From Candidatus Phelpsiimicrobium noxiivivens (lineage in GTDB: Bacteria; Omnitrophota; Gorgyraeia; Velamenicoccales; Velamenicoccaceae), in the NCBI GenBank assembly GCA_001873995.1, contig MNVR01000021.1:1-64000 (forward strand): a stretch of DNA of 64,000 nt, in the 5' to 3' direction. The notes beneath the pieces are model-generated. The model was not told the origin of the DNA and made no database searches. It worked only from the letters and a program-made list of their open reading frames with translations. Below are positions 32,051 through 40,948 of this stretch, one piece after another. The position numbers and the translations under genes were made by a program. Position 1 is the stretch's first letter. The number at the start of each line of letters is the position of its first letter.

Positions 32051-33232
32051 ATGAAGCAATTTATTGAAGGTTCACACGCTGTTGCCGAGATAATAAAGTT
32101 GTGCAGGCCGGGTGTTGTATCAGCATATCCTATAACGCCGCAGACGCATATCGTGGAAGACTTAGCATTGATGGTTGCCAACAAAGAACTTAACGCGCAG
32201 TTCGTCAATGTTGAGAGTGAGCATTCCGCTGCCTCAGTAGTCTTGGGCGGAGAATCCACAGGCGTGCGTTCTTATACAGCTACAAGCTCACAGGGGCTTC
32301 TTCTTATGGCGGAGGTTGTTTTTAATATCGCTGGCTTAAGGCTGCCTTTGGTTATGACAACCGCGAACAGGGCCATATCAGCGCCTATAAATATTTGGAA
32401 TGACCAGCAGGACGTGATGACGGTCAGGGATTCGGGATGGGTCTTATTGTTCGCCGAGACCAATCAGGAGGCAGTAGACCTTCACGTGCAGGCATACAAG
32501 CTGGCTGAAGACAAGCGCGTAATGCTGCCTGTCATGGTAAATATGGACGGCTTTATTTTAACGCACGGTATGGAGGTTCTGGATATGCCGTCTCAGAAAG
32601 AAGTGGATAAATTCCTGCCGCCCTACAAGACTACTTATAAACTTGATGTTGAAAATCCGCTGACTATGGGTTATCTGGCGGACCCTGATTATTATTTAGA
32701 GATAAGGTATATGGTCCAGGATACACACAAGCAACTTTTGGATATAATCCCTCAGGTGGCTGATGATTTTAAAAAGGCGTTTAAAAGAGGCGAGGGTAAC
32801 GGTTTAGTTGAGGGCTATAAAATAGAAGACGCGGACCAGGTCTTTGTGGCCATGGGTTCTGTATGCGGCAGTATCCGCGATGTTGTTGACGATCTTAGGG
32901 CCAAGGGGAAGAAGGCAGGACTTTTAAAGGTCATTTCCTACAGGCCGTTCCCTAAGGCTTGCGTGGCAAGCGCTTTGGCTCGCGCTAAAGAGGTGGCTGT
33001 AATCGATAAGAGTATTTCTTTGGGCGCGTTTGGGCCTCTTTACACTGACGTCATGGTAGCGGTATCATCTTTAGGCTCAGAGATGCCTAAAATGAGCGGT
33101 TTTGTTTTAGGGTTGGGAGGCCGTGACATAACCAAAAGATCCATTATGGATACATACGAGAGATTGTTCGGTAAACAGGTTGATTGCGAATTTATCGGCT
33201 TAAAACAGGAATTACTCGTTGAGGATAAATGA
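32051..33232 (+). CDS. porA: 2-oxoacid:ferredoxin oxidoreductase, alpha subunit
   Basis: The 393-residue subunit has AEIIKLCRPGVVSAYPITPQ, the FVNVESEHSAASVVLGGEST pyrimidine-domain segment, SSQGLLLMAEVV, and a C-terminal KAGLLKVISYRPFP domain. This fits pyruvate-type alpha subunits. An AAGGAG site lies eight bases before the start, supplied by the edge of the upstream repeat region. Confidence 0.93.
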   Translation: MKQFIEGSHAVAEIIKLCRPGVVSAYPITPQTHIVEDLALMVANKELNAQFVNVESEHSAASVVLGGESTGVRSYTATSSQGLLLMAEVVFNIAGLRLPLVMTTANRAISAPINIWNDQQDVMTVRDSGWVLLFAETNQEAVDLHVQAYKLAEDKRVMLPVMVNMDGFILTHGMEVLDMPSQKEVDKFLPPYKTTYKLDVENPLTMGYLADPDYYLEIRYMVQDTHKQLLDIIPQVADDFKKAFKRGEGNGLVEGYKIEDADQVFVAMGSVCGSIRDVVDDLRAKGKKAGLLKVISYRPFPKACVASALARAKEVAVIDKSISLGAFGPLYTDVMVAVSSLGSEMPKMSGFVLGLGGRDITKRSIMDTYERLFGKQVDCEFIGLKQELLVEDK

Positions 33233-33250
33233 AAGAGAGGGGTAAATTAA

Positions 33251-34126
33251 ATGGTTGAGACATTGTTCAAACCCGGGCATACGGCGTGCGCAGGCTGCGG
33301 CCAGGCAATAGCCGCGCGTTTAGTGATCGACGCGGCCGGTAAAAATACTATGGTCGCTAACGGCACAGGTTGTCTTGAAGTATTTTCTACTAAGTATCCC
33401 GAATCTTCATGGGGCGTGCCGTGGATACATTCGCTGTTTGAGAATTGCTCGGCTGTTGCTTCCGGTGTTGAGGCAGGCCTGAAGTATTTAGGTAAGAAGG
33501 ATTCCATTAATGTCATAGCCCAAGCTGGAGACGGCGGCACCGCGGATATTGGACTACAGGCGATCTCGGGTATGTTTGAAAGAGGCCACGACGTGCTTTA
33601 TGTCTGTTACGATAATGAAGCTTATATGAATACCGGCGTACAGAGGAGCGGTTTGACGCCGACCCTTTCCAACACCACGACTTCTCCGTCAGGGAGCGCT
33701 TCTTTAGGCAATCCTCGCCCAAAGAAGCCCATGCCAGAAATAGCCGCGGCTCACGGCATACCTTACGTGGCTACGGCATCAGTCGGCTATCCTCAGGACA
33801 TTCAGAGAAAAGTCAAAAAGGCGTTGAGTATCAAAGGCCCTAAATATATACAGATACACGTGCCTTGCCCTTTGGGTTGGAGGCACGAGTCCCGCATGAC
33901 GTTTGATGTAGCCAAGCTTGCTGTGGAAACAGGGTTATATCCTATTTTTGAATATGATAATGGCAAACTGATACCCAGGAAAATAACCGCTATCAAGCCT
34001 GTTGAAGAATATCTTAAATATCAGGGCCGTTTTAAGCATCTTATGAAGGATCCTGAGGCCATAAAGGAGATGCAGGCGATAGCTGACAATAATATTAAAA
34101 AATACGGCTTAAGCGCGACAGTGTAG
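33251..34126 (+). CDS. porB: 2-oxoacid:ferredoxin oxidoreductase, beta subunit (TPP-binding)
   Basis: The 291-residue subunit has the CAGCGQAIAARL cysteine motif, GNGTGCLEVF-type residues (NGTGCLEVFSTKYPESSWG), the TPP/Mg motif AGDGGTADIG with YDNEAYMNTGVQRSG, and a later cysteine in VPCPLGW. These cysteines bind the cluster proximal to thiamine diphosphate. It completes the complex encoded by the three preceding genes. A rubredoxin gene follows 22 bases later. Confidence 0.94.
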   Translation: MVETLFKPGHTACAGCGQAIAARLVIDAAGKNTMVANGTGCLEVFSTKYPESSWGVPWIHSLFENCSAVASGVEAGLKYLGKKDSINVIAQAGDGGTADIGLQAISGMFERGHDVLYVCYDNEAYMNTGVQRSGLTPTLSNTTTSPSGSASLGNPRPKKPMPEIAAAHGIPYVATASVGYPQDIQRKVKKALSIKGPKYIQIHVPCPLGWRHESRMTFDVAKLAVETGLYPIFEYDNGKLIPRKITAIKPVEEYLKYQGRFKHLMKDPEAIKEMQAIADNNIKKYGLSATV

Positions 34127-34148
34127 ATAAGTTTAGCGGGAGGTAGCC

Positions 34149-34310
34149 ATGGAAAAATGGGAATGCTTAGTTTGCGGTTATATCTATGATCCTGCTGTTG
34201 GTGACCCGACGCAGGGTATTAAACCTGGGACTAAATTTGAGGACATACCCGACACCTGGGTATGCCCGGAGTGCGGCGTTACAAAAGATAACTTTAAAAA
34301 ACTAACCTAA
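34149..34310 (+). CDS. rubredoxin
   Basis: The 53-residue protein is a standard rubredoxin: [19 protein letters not shown] near the start and [11 protein letters not shown] near the end, the four cysteines binding one iron. The length is exactly that of the family. It carries electrons to the flavodiiron protein encoded two genes downstream and/or to the ferritin-like protein. GGGAGG lies about six bases before the ATG. Confidence 0.95.
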   Translation: MEKWECLVCGYIYDPAVGDPTQGIKPGTKFEDIPDTWVCPECGVTKDNFKKLT

Positions 34311-34355
34311 GGATCTGAGGCCGAGGCCGGGCCTTAGAGCCTTGACACTATTATT

Positions 34356-35315
34356 ATGCCTACACCGCTTTATATCTGGGAAGAGAGTAGCGATACATTA
34401 AGTTTCATGAAGGCGCTGCCTCGCCTTGCTTTCAATATTTTATTTAAGCCAGTTGTCTTCTTTAAGGAATTGACTTTATCGGGCACGGTAGATACAAAGA
34501 AACGCCTATACCGCGCCGCGCTCTTTGCCTTTGTATTTGGATATCTGAAATTATTCATAGACATTTCTTTTTTATCCGGTAACGTTCCTGACTCCGCGTT
34601 ATTTTTATTAAGGCCCGTAATTAGTTTTGTGGTGACTCTTGCCCTTGTGACAACATCCATTAAACTTATTCTGGGTTTTGACAAGTTACTTTTGCCGGTT
34701 TTTCTCGTAGTCTGCTACAGAAGCGTGGCTGAAATATTTTATTGTATCCCGGTTTTCGGGCCGGTTTTTGCCGGCGTCTGGGGCGCAGCTTTATTAGCTG
34801 TCGGCGTAAAAGAAGTTTATTATAGCCCCATTGCGAAGGCTGTATTGGCGTCCGCCATTATGCCTTTTATAATGCTGCTTTTTGTATTTTTGTCTTTTGG
34901 GCCGGCTGCCAACAGGATAGTTGCAGCCATGTATCCAGAGGCCCAAAAACAAATAGTAAAACTAAATGACGTGAACGCTTATCTTTATGTGTCTTCTATA
35001 ACCGTAGGCGCGCAAGCATATAAAAAAGACCTGGGTTTTTATCCGTCTCACCTGGGGGCTTTAAAGAAATATCTCGGCAGCGCGGTTTCCGAGGACGTGA
35101 CTAATCCCGATAACGCCACAGGTTATGTTTATGATTATACGCGCGCTGATGACGGCCATTTCACGTTATTCGCGCGGCCTTTTAAAGAGTCTTATTCCGG
35201 GAGATTTGTTTTTTATGCGGACGAAACAGGCTTAGTCAGGCTGAATACCTCTAAGGGAGAAGTTATCCGAAGCCTCAAGGATATGGAGAGGCTTGTGATG
35301 GGAGGCGCCACATGA
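34356..35315 (+). CDS. YIP1-like membrane protein with a pseudopilin-like C-terminal region
   Basis: The 319-residue protein has an N-terminal half of about five helices resembling the YIP1 family (PVVFFKELTLSG, FVVTLALVTTSIKLILGF, LPVFLVVCYRSVAEIFY). A soluble C-terminal part (about 210-310) includes YKKDLGFYPSHLGALKKYL, a TGYVYDYTRADDG strand pair and FVFYADETGLVR. That second part recalls the C-terminal domain of GspG-like pseudopilins, but the match is loose. It overlaps the flavodiiron gene by four bases. Function unknown. Confidence 0.55.
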   Translation: MPTPLYIWEESSDTLSFMKALPRLAFNILFKPVVFFKELTLSGTVDTKKRLYRAALFAFVFGYLKLFIDISFLSGNVPDSALFLLRPVISFVVTLALVTTSIKLILGFDKLLLPVFLVVCYRSVAEIFYCIPVFGPVFAGVWGAALLAVGVKEVYYSPIAKAVLASAIMPFIMLLFVFLSFGPAANRIVAAMYPEAQKQIVKLNDVNAYLYVSSITVGAQAYKKDLGFYPSHLGALKKYLGSAVSEDVTNPDNATGYVYDYTRADDGHFTLFARPFKESYSGRFVFYADETGLVRLNTSKGEVIRSLKDMERLVMGGAT

Positions 35316-36532
35316 GTTGTGAATTAAAAAATAAGATATATTGGGTTGGGGCTGTGGATCATAACGTCCGTGATTTCCATGGTTATATTACGCCGAACGG
35401 GACTTCTTATAACTCGTATTTAATAGTGGATGATAAGATAACTTTGGTAGATACTGTAAAAAAGGAGTTTGCCGCGTGCCTCCTTGGCCACGTGTCCGAG
35501 ATCATAGACCCCGCGAAAATAGATTACCTTATAGTTAATCACGTGGAGATGGACCATTCGGGCTCGATCGTTGATATCTTAAAAGTTGCCAAGAACGCCA
35601 AGATATTCTGTTCGGCAAAAGGCAAGGAAGGGCTTTTAAAACATTACCAGATAACCGGCAGGGAATTCAATGTTGTTAAGACAGGTGATACGCTTTCTTT
35701 GGGTAAGCGCACGCTGAAGTTCATAACAGCGCCGATGATACATTGGCCGGATAGCATGTTCACTTATTGTGTTGAGGACAAAGTCCTTTTGCCTAATGAC
35801 GCTTTTGGCCAACACTTGGCTTCGCCTAAGCGTTTTGCCGATGAAGTAGGAGAAGCATATTGTATGGAGGAGAGCGCTAAATATTACGCGAACATCCTTA
35901 TGCCGTTGGGTTCCATCATCGCGAAGAAAATAGATGAGATAAAGAGCTTAGGTATCCCCATTGATATCATAGGCCCCAGCCATGGCGCTATATGGAGAAA
36001 TAATATACCGGCCCTTATAAATTCTTATATGGATTGGGCGGTTTTTAAAGCGAAAGAGAAAGTAGTTATCGTATATGACACCATGTGGGAGTCCACGGAT
36101 AAGCTCGCCCGCCGCCTGACAGAACTTATAAATTCCGCGGGTGTTGATGTAAAGCTATATAATATTCGTAGATCCGACGGCAGCGCTATTGTCAGGGATA
36201 TTTTAGACGCGAAGGTGTTTTTGGTAGGTTCCCCGACATTAAACGCGGATATGTTCTGGACGGTTGGAGGGTTTTTGACTTATCTTCGGGGCCTTAAGCC
36301 AAAAAATAAAAAGGTAGGCATATTTGGTTCTTACGGTTGGGCTGAAGGCGCTTCTAAGGCTATAAGAAAGGAGATAGAGGCAATGGGGCTTGAGGTGATA
36401 GAGCCGCCTTTTGAGGTCAATTTTGTTCCTAGCCGAGAGGAGTTGAGTAAATTAGAGGAATATGCTAAGGTAGTTGTTCAGGCGGTGAGGGCCATAGGAA
36501 AAAACACTGATCCCTTGCCAACCCGCTTGTAA
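35312..36532 (+). CDS. flavodiiron protein (oxygen/NO reductase, FprA type)
   Basis: The 406-residue protein has a metallo-beta-lactamase domain with diiron ligands (VNHVEMDHSG, and later histidines in MIHWPDSMFTY and GPSHGAIW). A flavodoxin domain (about 255-400) has VVIVYDTMWESTDKLAR and GSPTLNADMFWTVGGFL. It reduces O2 to water or NO to N2O with electrons from rubredoxin, encoded two genes upstream. The last six codons (PLPTRL, stop) coincide with the 5-prime end of the family-1 leader of the next gene. Confidence 0.94.
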   Translation: MSCELKNKIYWVGAVDHNVRDFHGYITPNGTSYNSYLIVDDKITLVDTVKKEFAACLLGHVSEIIDPAKIDYLIVNHVEMDHSGSIVDILKVAKNAKIFCSAKGKEGLLKHYQITGREFNVVKTGDTLSLGKRTLKFITAPMIHWPDSMFTYCVEDKVLLPNDAFGQHLASPKRFADEVGEAYCMEESAKYYANILMPLGSIIAKKIDEIKSLGIPIDIIGPSHGAIWRNNIPALINSYMDWAVFKAKEKVVIVYDTMWESTDKLARRLTELINSAGVDVKLYNIRRSDGSAIVRDILDAKVFLVGSPTLNADMFWTVGGFLTYLRGLKPKNKKVGIFGSYGWAEGASKAIRKEIEAMGLEVIEPPFEVNFVPSREELSKLEEYAKVVVQAVRAIGKNTDPLPTRL

Positions 36533-36640
36533 ATTTTAAGCTATCACGCGTAAAATTTACTACGTTGGTTTGTCTGCCGGCAGGCAGGCGCCTACGGCGG
36601 AAATTTTGCAGGGAATAAAAACTTACAGTATACGAAACTA
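36512..36640 (+). promoter_or_regulatory. family-1 structured RNA leader, copy B (with inserted palindrome)
   Basis: CCTTG (36513-36517), the hairpin GTAAATTTTA / TAAAATTTAC, and the core TTTTGCAGGGAATAAAAAC with ACAGTATAC are conserved. A GC-rich palindromic repeat (TCTGCCGGCAGGCAGG and following) is inserted between the hairpin and the core. The element begins within the last codons of the flavodiiron gene and runs straight into a family-2 leader. The CCTTG strand could pair with CAAGG (36685-36689) at the ribosome site. Confidence 0.6.
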
Positions 36641-36697
36641 ATACCCGGCGCTTTATGGTATCGCGCCGGTGTGTGTCTACTACACAAGGAGGTTGTT
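36641..36697 (+). promoter_or_regulatory. family-2 RNA leader of the ferritin-like gene
   Basis: TAC-C-CGGCGC (36643 onwards) pairs with GCGCCG-GTG with the constant bulged C. GTGTGT and ACACA form the second hairpin, which runs into CAAGGAGG and the ATG at 36698. It follows a family-1 leader in tandem, the only such case in the window. Confidence 0.65.
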
Positions 36698-37171
36698 ATG
36701 GGAGAGAGATTCAGAAAGACATCGGGAGTGGATCTGAAAGAGATCATCGCGGACTTAAACAAGGCTTACTGCGATGAGTGGTTGGCTTTTTACGCATATA
36801 CGTATGCCGCTCAGGCAGTATCGGGAAGCGCCTACGAGGATATGCAGGAGATGTTAGAGAAAATAGCTAAAGATGAATTGGAGCACCAGTCAGAAGCGGC
36901 CGACATGATCATTAAGCTCGGCGGGATGCCAACGGCCAATTTTAACGATATAGAGAAGAACGCGAACGCGCCATTCCCTATGCCTCCTAAAAAGACCGAT
37001 GATTATGAGAAGATCATTGGGTTCGTTTTGGCAGCTGAAGGCGGAGCCATTGAGGCTTACAGGAAGATAGCCAAGAAGACCTTAGGTAAAGAAGACGTTG
37101 TCTATCAGTTAGCGGCGCATATTTTAGGCGAAGAGGTTCAGCACGAAGAGATATTCGAGAACCTGAAATAA
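36698..37171 (+). CDS. ferritin-like/rubrerythrin-family diiron protein
   Basis: The 157-residue four-helix protein has diiron-ligand motifs CDEWLAFYAYTYAAQ, KDELEHQSEAADM and EEVQHEEIFENL. It lacks the rubredoxin tail of classical rubrerythrins and is nearer to bacterioferritin/ferritin-like short forms. It likely stores iron or reduces peroxide in the anaerobic oxygen-defence set with rubredoxin and the flavodiiron protein. ATG 36698 follows CAAGGAGG by five bases; the GTG at 36671 lies inside the leader and is rejected. Two structured leaders in tandem suggest tight control. Confidence 0.88.
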   Translation: MGERFRKTSGVDLKEIIADLNKAYCDEWLAFYAYTYAAQAVSGSAYEDMQEMLEKIAKDELEHQSEAADMIIKLGGMPTANFNDIEKNANAPFPMPPKKTDDYEKIIGFVLAAEGGAIEAYRKIAKKTLGKEDVVYQLAAHILGEEVQHEEIFENLK

Positions 37172-37177
37172 GGAATA

Positions 37178-37300
37178 CCCCTTGCGAAAACGCTTGTAAA
37201 TTTTTACACGACATATTTGTGTAATAATTTACTGCGCTCGCTTCGGGATTGATTTTGTAGGGAATAGAAACCTACAATATACAAAATCAAGGAGATAAAA
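37178..37300 (+). promoter_or_regulatory. family-1 structured RNA leader, copy C
   Basis: CCTTG (37180-37184) can pair with CAAGG (37288-37292) at the Shine-Dalgarno. Between them are CGC-TT-GTAAATTTTTACAC / GTGTAATAATTTAC-T-GCG, then GGCTTCGG-type linker, and GATTTTG / CAAAATC enclosing GTAGGGAATAGAAACCTAC. The paired arms differ from copies A and D by matching changes on both sides. Confidence 0.7.
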
Positions 37301-37483
37301 ATGGCGAAAGTTACAGTAGATGCGTCTACGTGCGTAGGTTGCGGGCTTTGTGAACAGAATTGTCCTGATGTTTTTCAGGTCAAGGATGACGGTATCGCTT
37401 ATGTTAAATCACAGGAGTGCGGCAGCTGTGATCTAAAAGAGGTAGCCGGTATGTGCCCTGTTAACGCGATAACAGTAAGTTAA
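37301..37483 (+). CDS. ferredoxin, single [4Fe-4S] type
   Basis: The 60-residue protein has one cluster motif, CVGCGLCEQNCPDVF, with the distal ligand in GMCPVNAI, and an extra cysteine pair (CGSC) typical of monocluster ferredoxins of this class. It is the likely electron acceptor of the pyruvate:ferredoxin oxidoreductase encoded nearby. The ATG follows the AAGGAG of the family-1 leader by six bases. A terminator closes the unit. Confidence 0.93.
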   Translation: MAKVTVDASTCVGCGLCEQNCPDVFQVKDDGIAYVKSQECGSCDLKEVAGMCPVNAITVS

Positions 37484-37491
37484 TAAAAACA

Positions 37492-37528
37492 AAAAACCAC
37501 CTTCTTGTTAATAAGAGGGTGGTTTTTT
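37492..37528 (+). terminator. rho-independent terminator after ferredoxin
   Basis: AACCACCTTCTT pairs with AAGAGGGTGGTT, followed by a run of T. It ends the redox gene group. Confidence 0.85.
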
Positions 37529-37534
37529 GTTTTA

Positions 37535-37613
37535 GTTAATAGTGAATAGTTTATAGTAAATAGGATATAGGGAAAATAAGCTATAAACTATAAGCTATAA
37601 GCTATAAACTAAT
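37535..37613. repeat. TTTATAG repeat, gene-free copy
   Basis: AGTTAATAGTGAATAGTTTA on the left and repeated AAGCTATAAACTATAAGC units on the right form inverted arms of the same type as those around the four-helix-bundle gene at 6557-6991. It abuts the start codon of the radical SAM gene at 37615 and must contain or replace its ribosome site. Confidence 0.6.
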
Positions 37614-37614
37614 T

Positions 37615-38466
37615 ATGCTTCAAGCCCTTTACTATAAGAATATCGCAGGCGCTACCGTCCGATGTTTTCTTTGCCCGCGCTTTTGCGTGATCAATGATAA
37701 CAAGATAGGTTTTTGCGGTGTGCGGGCGAATAAGGGCGGTAAACTTTATGCCGCTAATTATGGCCGCGTTGCTTCTGTTGCCTTGGACCCTATAGAAAAA
37801 AAACCGCTTTACCACTTCCATCCGGGTTCTTTCATACTTTCCGCGGGGACTCTCGGGTGCAATCTTTCTTGTCTTTTTTGCCAAAATTGGAGTATCTCTA
37901 AAGAAATTCAGACGCCCACTGAGCCTATGGAGCCGCGGTCTTTAGTCAGCCGCGCGCTGAAATTAAATTCCTTTGGCATAGCCTATACATATAATGAGCC
38001 TTTTATCTGGTATGAATTTGTCTTAGAGACGGCGAAACTCGCAAAGGCCTCCGGCCTAAAGAATGTGCTTGTTACTAATGGTTATGTGAATCCGGAGCCG
38101 TTGGCTGAGCTCTTGCCATATATTGACGCGATGAACATTGACCTGAAATCTATCCGTGACGGATTTTACAAAAAGGTTTGCGCGGGTTCTGTCGGGCCTG
38201 TTTTAGAGACTATAAGTACTTCCGCAAAGAGTTGCCACGTTGAATTGACTAATTTGATAATTCCAACGCTGAACGATACAGAGGAAGAACTTACCGAGCT
38301 CGTAGATTGGATATATGATAACGTGGGTGAGTCTGTGCCATTGCATTTTTCAAGGTATTTTCCCTGCTACAAGATGAACCTTTCGCCAACACCGCTTTCT
38401 ACTCTGAAAAGAGCAGAAGAGATCGCCAGAAAAAAACTAAAATACGTTTATTTGGGGAATATTTAA
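37615..38466 (+). CDS. AmmeMemoRadiSam-type radical SAM enzyme (AmrS/PflA-like)
   Basis: The 283-residue protein has an N-terminal cysteine-rich segment (VRCFLCPRFCVINDNKIGFC), then the radical SAM motif CNLSCLFCQNW (about 82-89) and YTYNEPFIWYEF. It ends in a SAM-binding barrel with NIDLKSI and HFSRYFPCYKM. It belongs to the pyruvate-formate-lyase-activase-like subgroup seen with AMMECR1 and Memo proteins, though those partners are not in this window. The reaction is unknown. The start is immediately after an AT-rich repeat. Confidence 0.87.
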   Translation: MLQALYYKNIAGATVRCFLCPRFCVINDNKIGFCGVRANKGGKLYAANYGRVASVALDPIEKKPLYHFHPGSFILSAGTLGCNLSCLFCQNWSISKEIQTPTEPMEPRSLVSRALKLNSFGIAYTYNEPFIWYEFVLETAKLAKASGLKNVLVTNGYVNPEPLAELLPYIDAMNIDLKSIRDGFYKKVCAGSVGPVLETISTSAKSCHVELTNLIIPTLNDTEEELTELVDWIYDNVGESVPLHFSRYFPCYKMNLSPTPLSTLKRAEEIARKKLKYVYLGNI

Positions 38467-38473
38467 GTGGTTA

Positions 38474-38514
38474 TTGAATGAGACAAATCATCCTGCTTGA
38501 TTTGTCTCATTCAA
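38474..38514. repeat. GAGACAAATC palindrome, copy 3, at a convergent gene junction
   Basis: TTGAATGAGACAAATCA and TGATTTGTCTCATTCAA (17-bp arms) flank TCCTGCT. It lies exactly between the convergent radical SAM and SurA/PpiD genes and could act as a two-way 3-prime hairpin. Confidence 0.8.
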
Positions 38515-38521
38515 TGTTTGC

Positions 38522-39982
38522 TTATTTGGTTTTTGTGTCGGGGACAAGGCTGGTGAGGTTGGCTTGTTTTTTCAGGTTTTCGGAAAAGTCGTTGAATGCT
38601 TTATTGCGTTTTGTTTCAAGCAGTTGTTTTGAGAAGTCGTCTTTTTCTTTTTTGAATTTTTCTTCGTCAAACGGTATAGTCTCTAAAGATTGGATGTCGT
38701 AAAAACCCTGTTCTAATTCTACTGGGTTTTCGGCTACAGCGTCTTTGGTTAGTTTGAAGGCCGCGTCTTTTAAAGGTTGGGCTAGCCCAAGTTCTGAGAT
38801 ATATCCTTCGTGGGCAAATAGCGGTGTTTCTTTGACGGCCAGGCCGCTTTCCTGGGCGGCTTTTTCAAATGATATGGCTTTTGTCTTGATGGCGCTTAAG
38901 AGATCTTTTGAATTTTTAAAAGCTATCTCTTTGGATCTTTCACTTAAGAGCGCGTCTTTTGCTTTATCTTTTGCTTGCGTATACTCCGGTATGTAGGCAT
39001 CTTTCTTTTCTTTGATCATAAAGATATAAACTCCCCGGGGGGCTTCTATTACCTTGCTTAACTTTTCGGCTGATAGATCAAAAAGGACGCTTGAGAGCTG
39101 AGGCATCCAACCTAATCCAGGTATAGGGTCTTCAAAGCCAAAGAGGCCTGTTTCTTTGATCTCAAGATCTTCTTCTTTGGCTGCCGCGGCCAGGCCTTTT
39201 CCGTTGGCTAATGTATGGGCCTTTGTTATTTTTTCTTTTGTTTTTGATCTTTCGTCTTCGTTTGCCCCTTCTTTGAATTCCGCTCCGCAGTAACTTACGT
39301 TGATCTGCGGCGGGACCTTAAACTTATCTTTTGATCTTTCGTAGTAGGCCTGTATCTCGTCTTCCGTTATTGAGACTTTGTCTTTATAGCCCTTGGCAGG
39401 AAAGAATACGTATTTGACGCGGGTCTGAACGTTAAGTTGTTCATATTCTTTTTTGATCTCTTCGTCGGATATCGCGATATCTCCCGTTACCTCTTTAAAG
39501 AGTTTAGCCATTGAGAGGTTTTCACGCAGTTGTTCTTCAAAGACCCTGGGCTGAGTGTTCAGGGAGTACCTTAAAAATAGGTCATAGGCCTGCGGGTCAA
39601 AGTTGTTGTTCTTTTGTAAGAACGGCATATTGGTAAGAGCGGTTATTATCTCAGCGTCTGTAGCCTTTAGCTTGCGGCGTTTGGCCTCGTGAAGAAGGAT
39701 AAGCCGTTCCCAAGCGGCCTGCGTCGGATTGAAAAATGCCGCGGATATCTCCCTGGCTTTTTCGCCATACTGGAGCTTCAATTGTGTATTCCAGGCGGAT
39801 AGGGCTTGGCGGAAATCATCGAAACTTACCTTTTTGCCGAAAATGATACCGGCGTAGTCAGGCGTCTTGTTCTTATCAATGGAACTGGCAGAGCCCCATA
39901 TGACAAAAGCCGGGATGATCAATGCCGCCAATACATAGAAAATGCGCTTGGCGACCTTTTTTCTTCGTAGTAGTTTTAGCAT
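38522..39982 (-). CDS. SurA/PpiD-like peptidyl-prolyl isomerase and chaperone
   Basis: The 486-residue protein has an N-terminal membrane anchor ([20 protein letters not shown]) and a SurA-N-like helical chaperone region (about 50-200: [34 protein letters not shown]). Parvulin-related segments (about 215-460) include [19 protein letters not shown] and a [13 protein letters not shown]-like active-site region. The layout is that of PpiD: inner-membrane anchored, facing the periplasm and assisting outer-membrane protein folding. The parvulin signature is weak, so the isomerase may be degenerate. Confidence 0.85.
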   Translation of the reverse strand: MLKLLRRKKVAKRIFYVLAALIIPAFVIWGSASSIDKNKTPDYAGIIFGKKVSFDDFRQALSAWNTQLKLQYGEKAREISAAFFNPTQAAWERLILLHEAKRRKLKATDAEIITALTNMPFLQKNNNFDPQAYDLFLRYSLNTQPRVFEEQLRENLSMAKLFKEVTGDIAISDEEIKKEYEQLNVQTRVKYVFFPAKGYKDKVSITEDEIQAYYERSKDKFKVPPQINVSYCGAEFKEGANEDERSKTKEKITKAHTLANGKGLAAAAKEEDLEIKETGLFGFEDPIPGLGWMPQLSSVLFDLSAEKLSKVIEAPRGVYIFMIKEKKDAYIPEYTQAKDKAKDALLSERSKEIAFKNSKDLLSAIKTKAISFEKAAQESGLAVKETPLFAHEGYISELGLAQPLKDAAFKLTKDAVAENPVELEQGFYDIQSLETIPFDEEKFKKEKDDFSKQLLETKRNKAFNDFSENLKKQANLTSLVPDTKTK

Positions 39983-40014
39983 AAGTGTTCCATATTATAC
40001 ACGTCAATTTTTCC

Positions 40015-40043
40015 TTTACAAAGCAAATTTTAAAATGTATAAT
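40015..40043 (+). promoter_or_regulatory. hisG promoter
   Basis: TTTACA (40015-40020), 17-base spacer, TATAAT (40038-40043). The ATG at 40053 is nine bases further on, so the mRNA should be leaderless or nearly so. Confidence 0.65.
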
Positions 40044-40052
40044 GCCCGCGCT

Positions 40053-40943
40053 ATGGTAAAAAAAGAAGAGAAGAAATTAAAATTAGGCATACCCAAGGGG
40101 AGTTTAAGCGAAGCTACCATAAAGATGTTCGCCAAGGCGGGCTTTAACGTGGTTGTAAGCTCCCGTTCCTATATACCTGCCATTAATGACCCTGAGATAG
40201 AACTTATTATGCTCAGGGCCCAGGAAATGTCCCGTTATGTGGAAGACGGGGCGCTGGATTGTGGTATTACAGGCAACGATTGGATCTTGGAGAATAAGTC
40301 AGACGTCGCCAAGCTCGCTGATCTGGCCTACGCCAAACAGAGCATGAACCCTGTGCGTTGGGTCCTGGCCATACCTGATAATTCAGACATCAAATCCGTG
40401 AAAGATCTGGAGGGTAAAAGGATAGCCACTGAACTTGTTGAAGTCACAAAAGATTTTTTAAAGAAGAATAATGTTAAGGCTGATGTGGAGTTCAGCTGGG
40501 GCGCGACCGAGGTCAAGGTGGCGGTAAAGCTGGTTGACGCCATCGTTGAATTGACGGAGACGGGTTCAAGCCTGCGCGCGCATAATTTAAAAGAGATAAC
40601 TACTGTTTGCACTTCTACTACGCAGTTTATCGCTAACAAGAACGCCTGTAAGGACGTATGGAAGAAAAAGAAGATGGAACAGATAATACTTCTTTTAAAA
40701 GGCGCTATTGAGGCAGAAGGCAAGGTCGGGCTGAAAATGAACGTGCCGGCTGAAAAATTAGGCGGCCTGTTAAAGCTTTTGCCTGCTTTGAAAAATCCGA
40801 CAATCTCGAATTTGTCGGATAAGAAGTGGGCAGCCGTAGAGATCGTTGTTGAAGAGCGCCTGGTGCGCAAAATGATCCCGGAACTTAAAGAGGCAGGGGC
40901 TGAGGGCATTATTGAGTACGCTTTGAATAAGTTGATCTTGTAG
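40053..40943 (+). CDS. hisG: ATP phosphoribosyltransferase, long form
   Basis: The 296-residue enzyme has [20 protein letters not shown], the [12 protein letters not shown] segment, [18 protein letters not shown] and the PRPP-binding [16 protein letters not shown]. The C-terminal 75 or so residues form the regulatory ACT-like domain that allows histidine feedback. It catalyses the first step of histidine synthesis. No other his gene is nearby. ATG 40053 is chosen because upstream codons overlap the promoter. Confidence 0.93.
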   Translation: MVKKEEKKLKLGIPKGSLSEATIKMFAKAGFNVVVSSRSYIPAINDPEIELIMLRAQEMSRYVEDGALDCGITGNDWILENKSDVAKLADLAYAKQSMNPVRWVLAIPDNSDIKSVKDLEGKRIATELVEVTKDFLKKNNVKADVEFSWGATEVKVAVKLVDAIVELTETGSSLRAHNLKEITTVCTSTTQFIANKNACKDVWKKKKMEQIILLLKGAIEAEGKVGLKMNVPAEKLGGLLKLLPALKNPTISNLSDKKWAAVEIVVEERLVRKMIPELKEAGAEGIIEYALNKLIL

Positions 40944-40948
40944 GAGAT

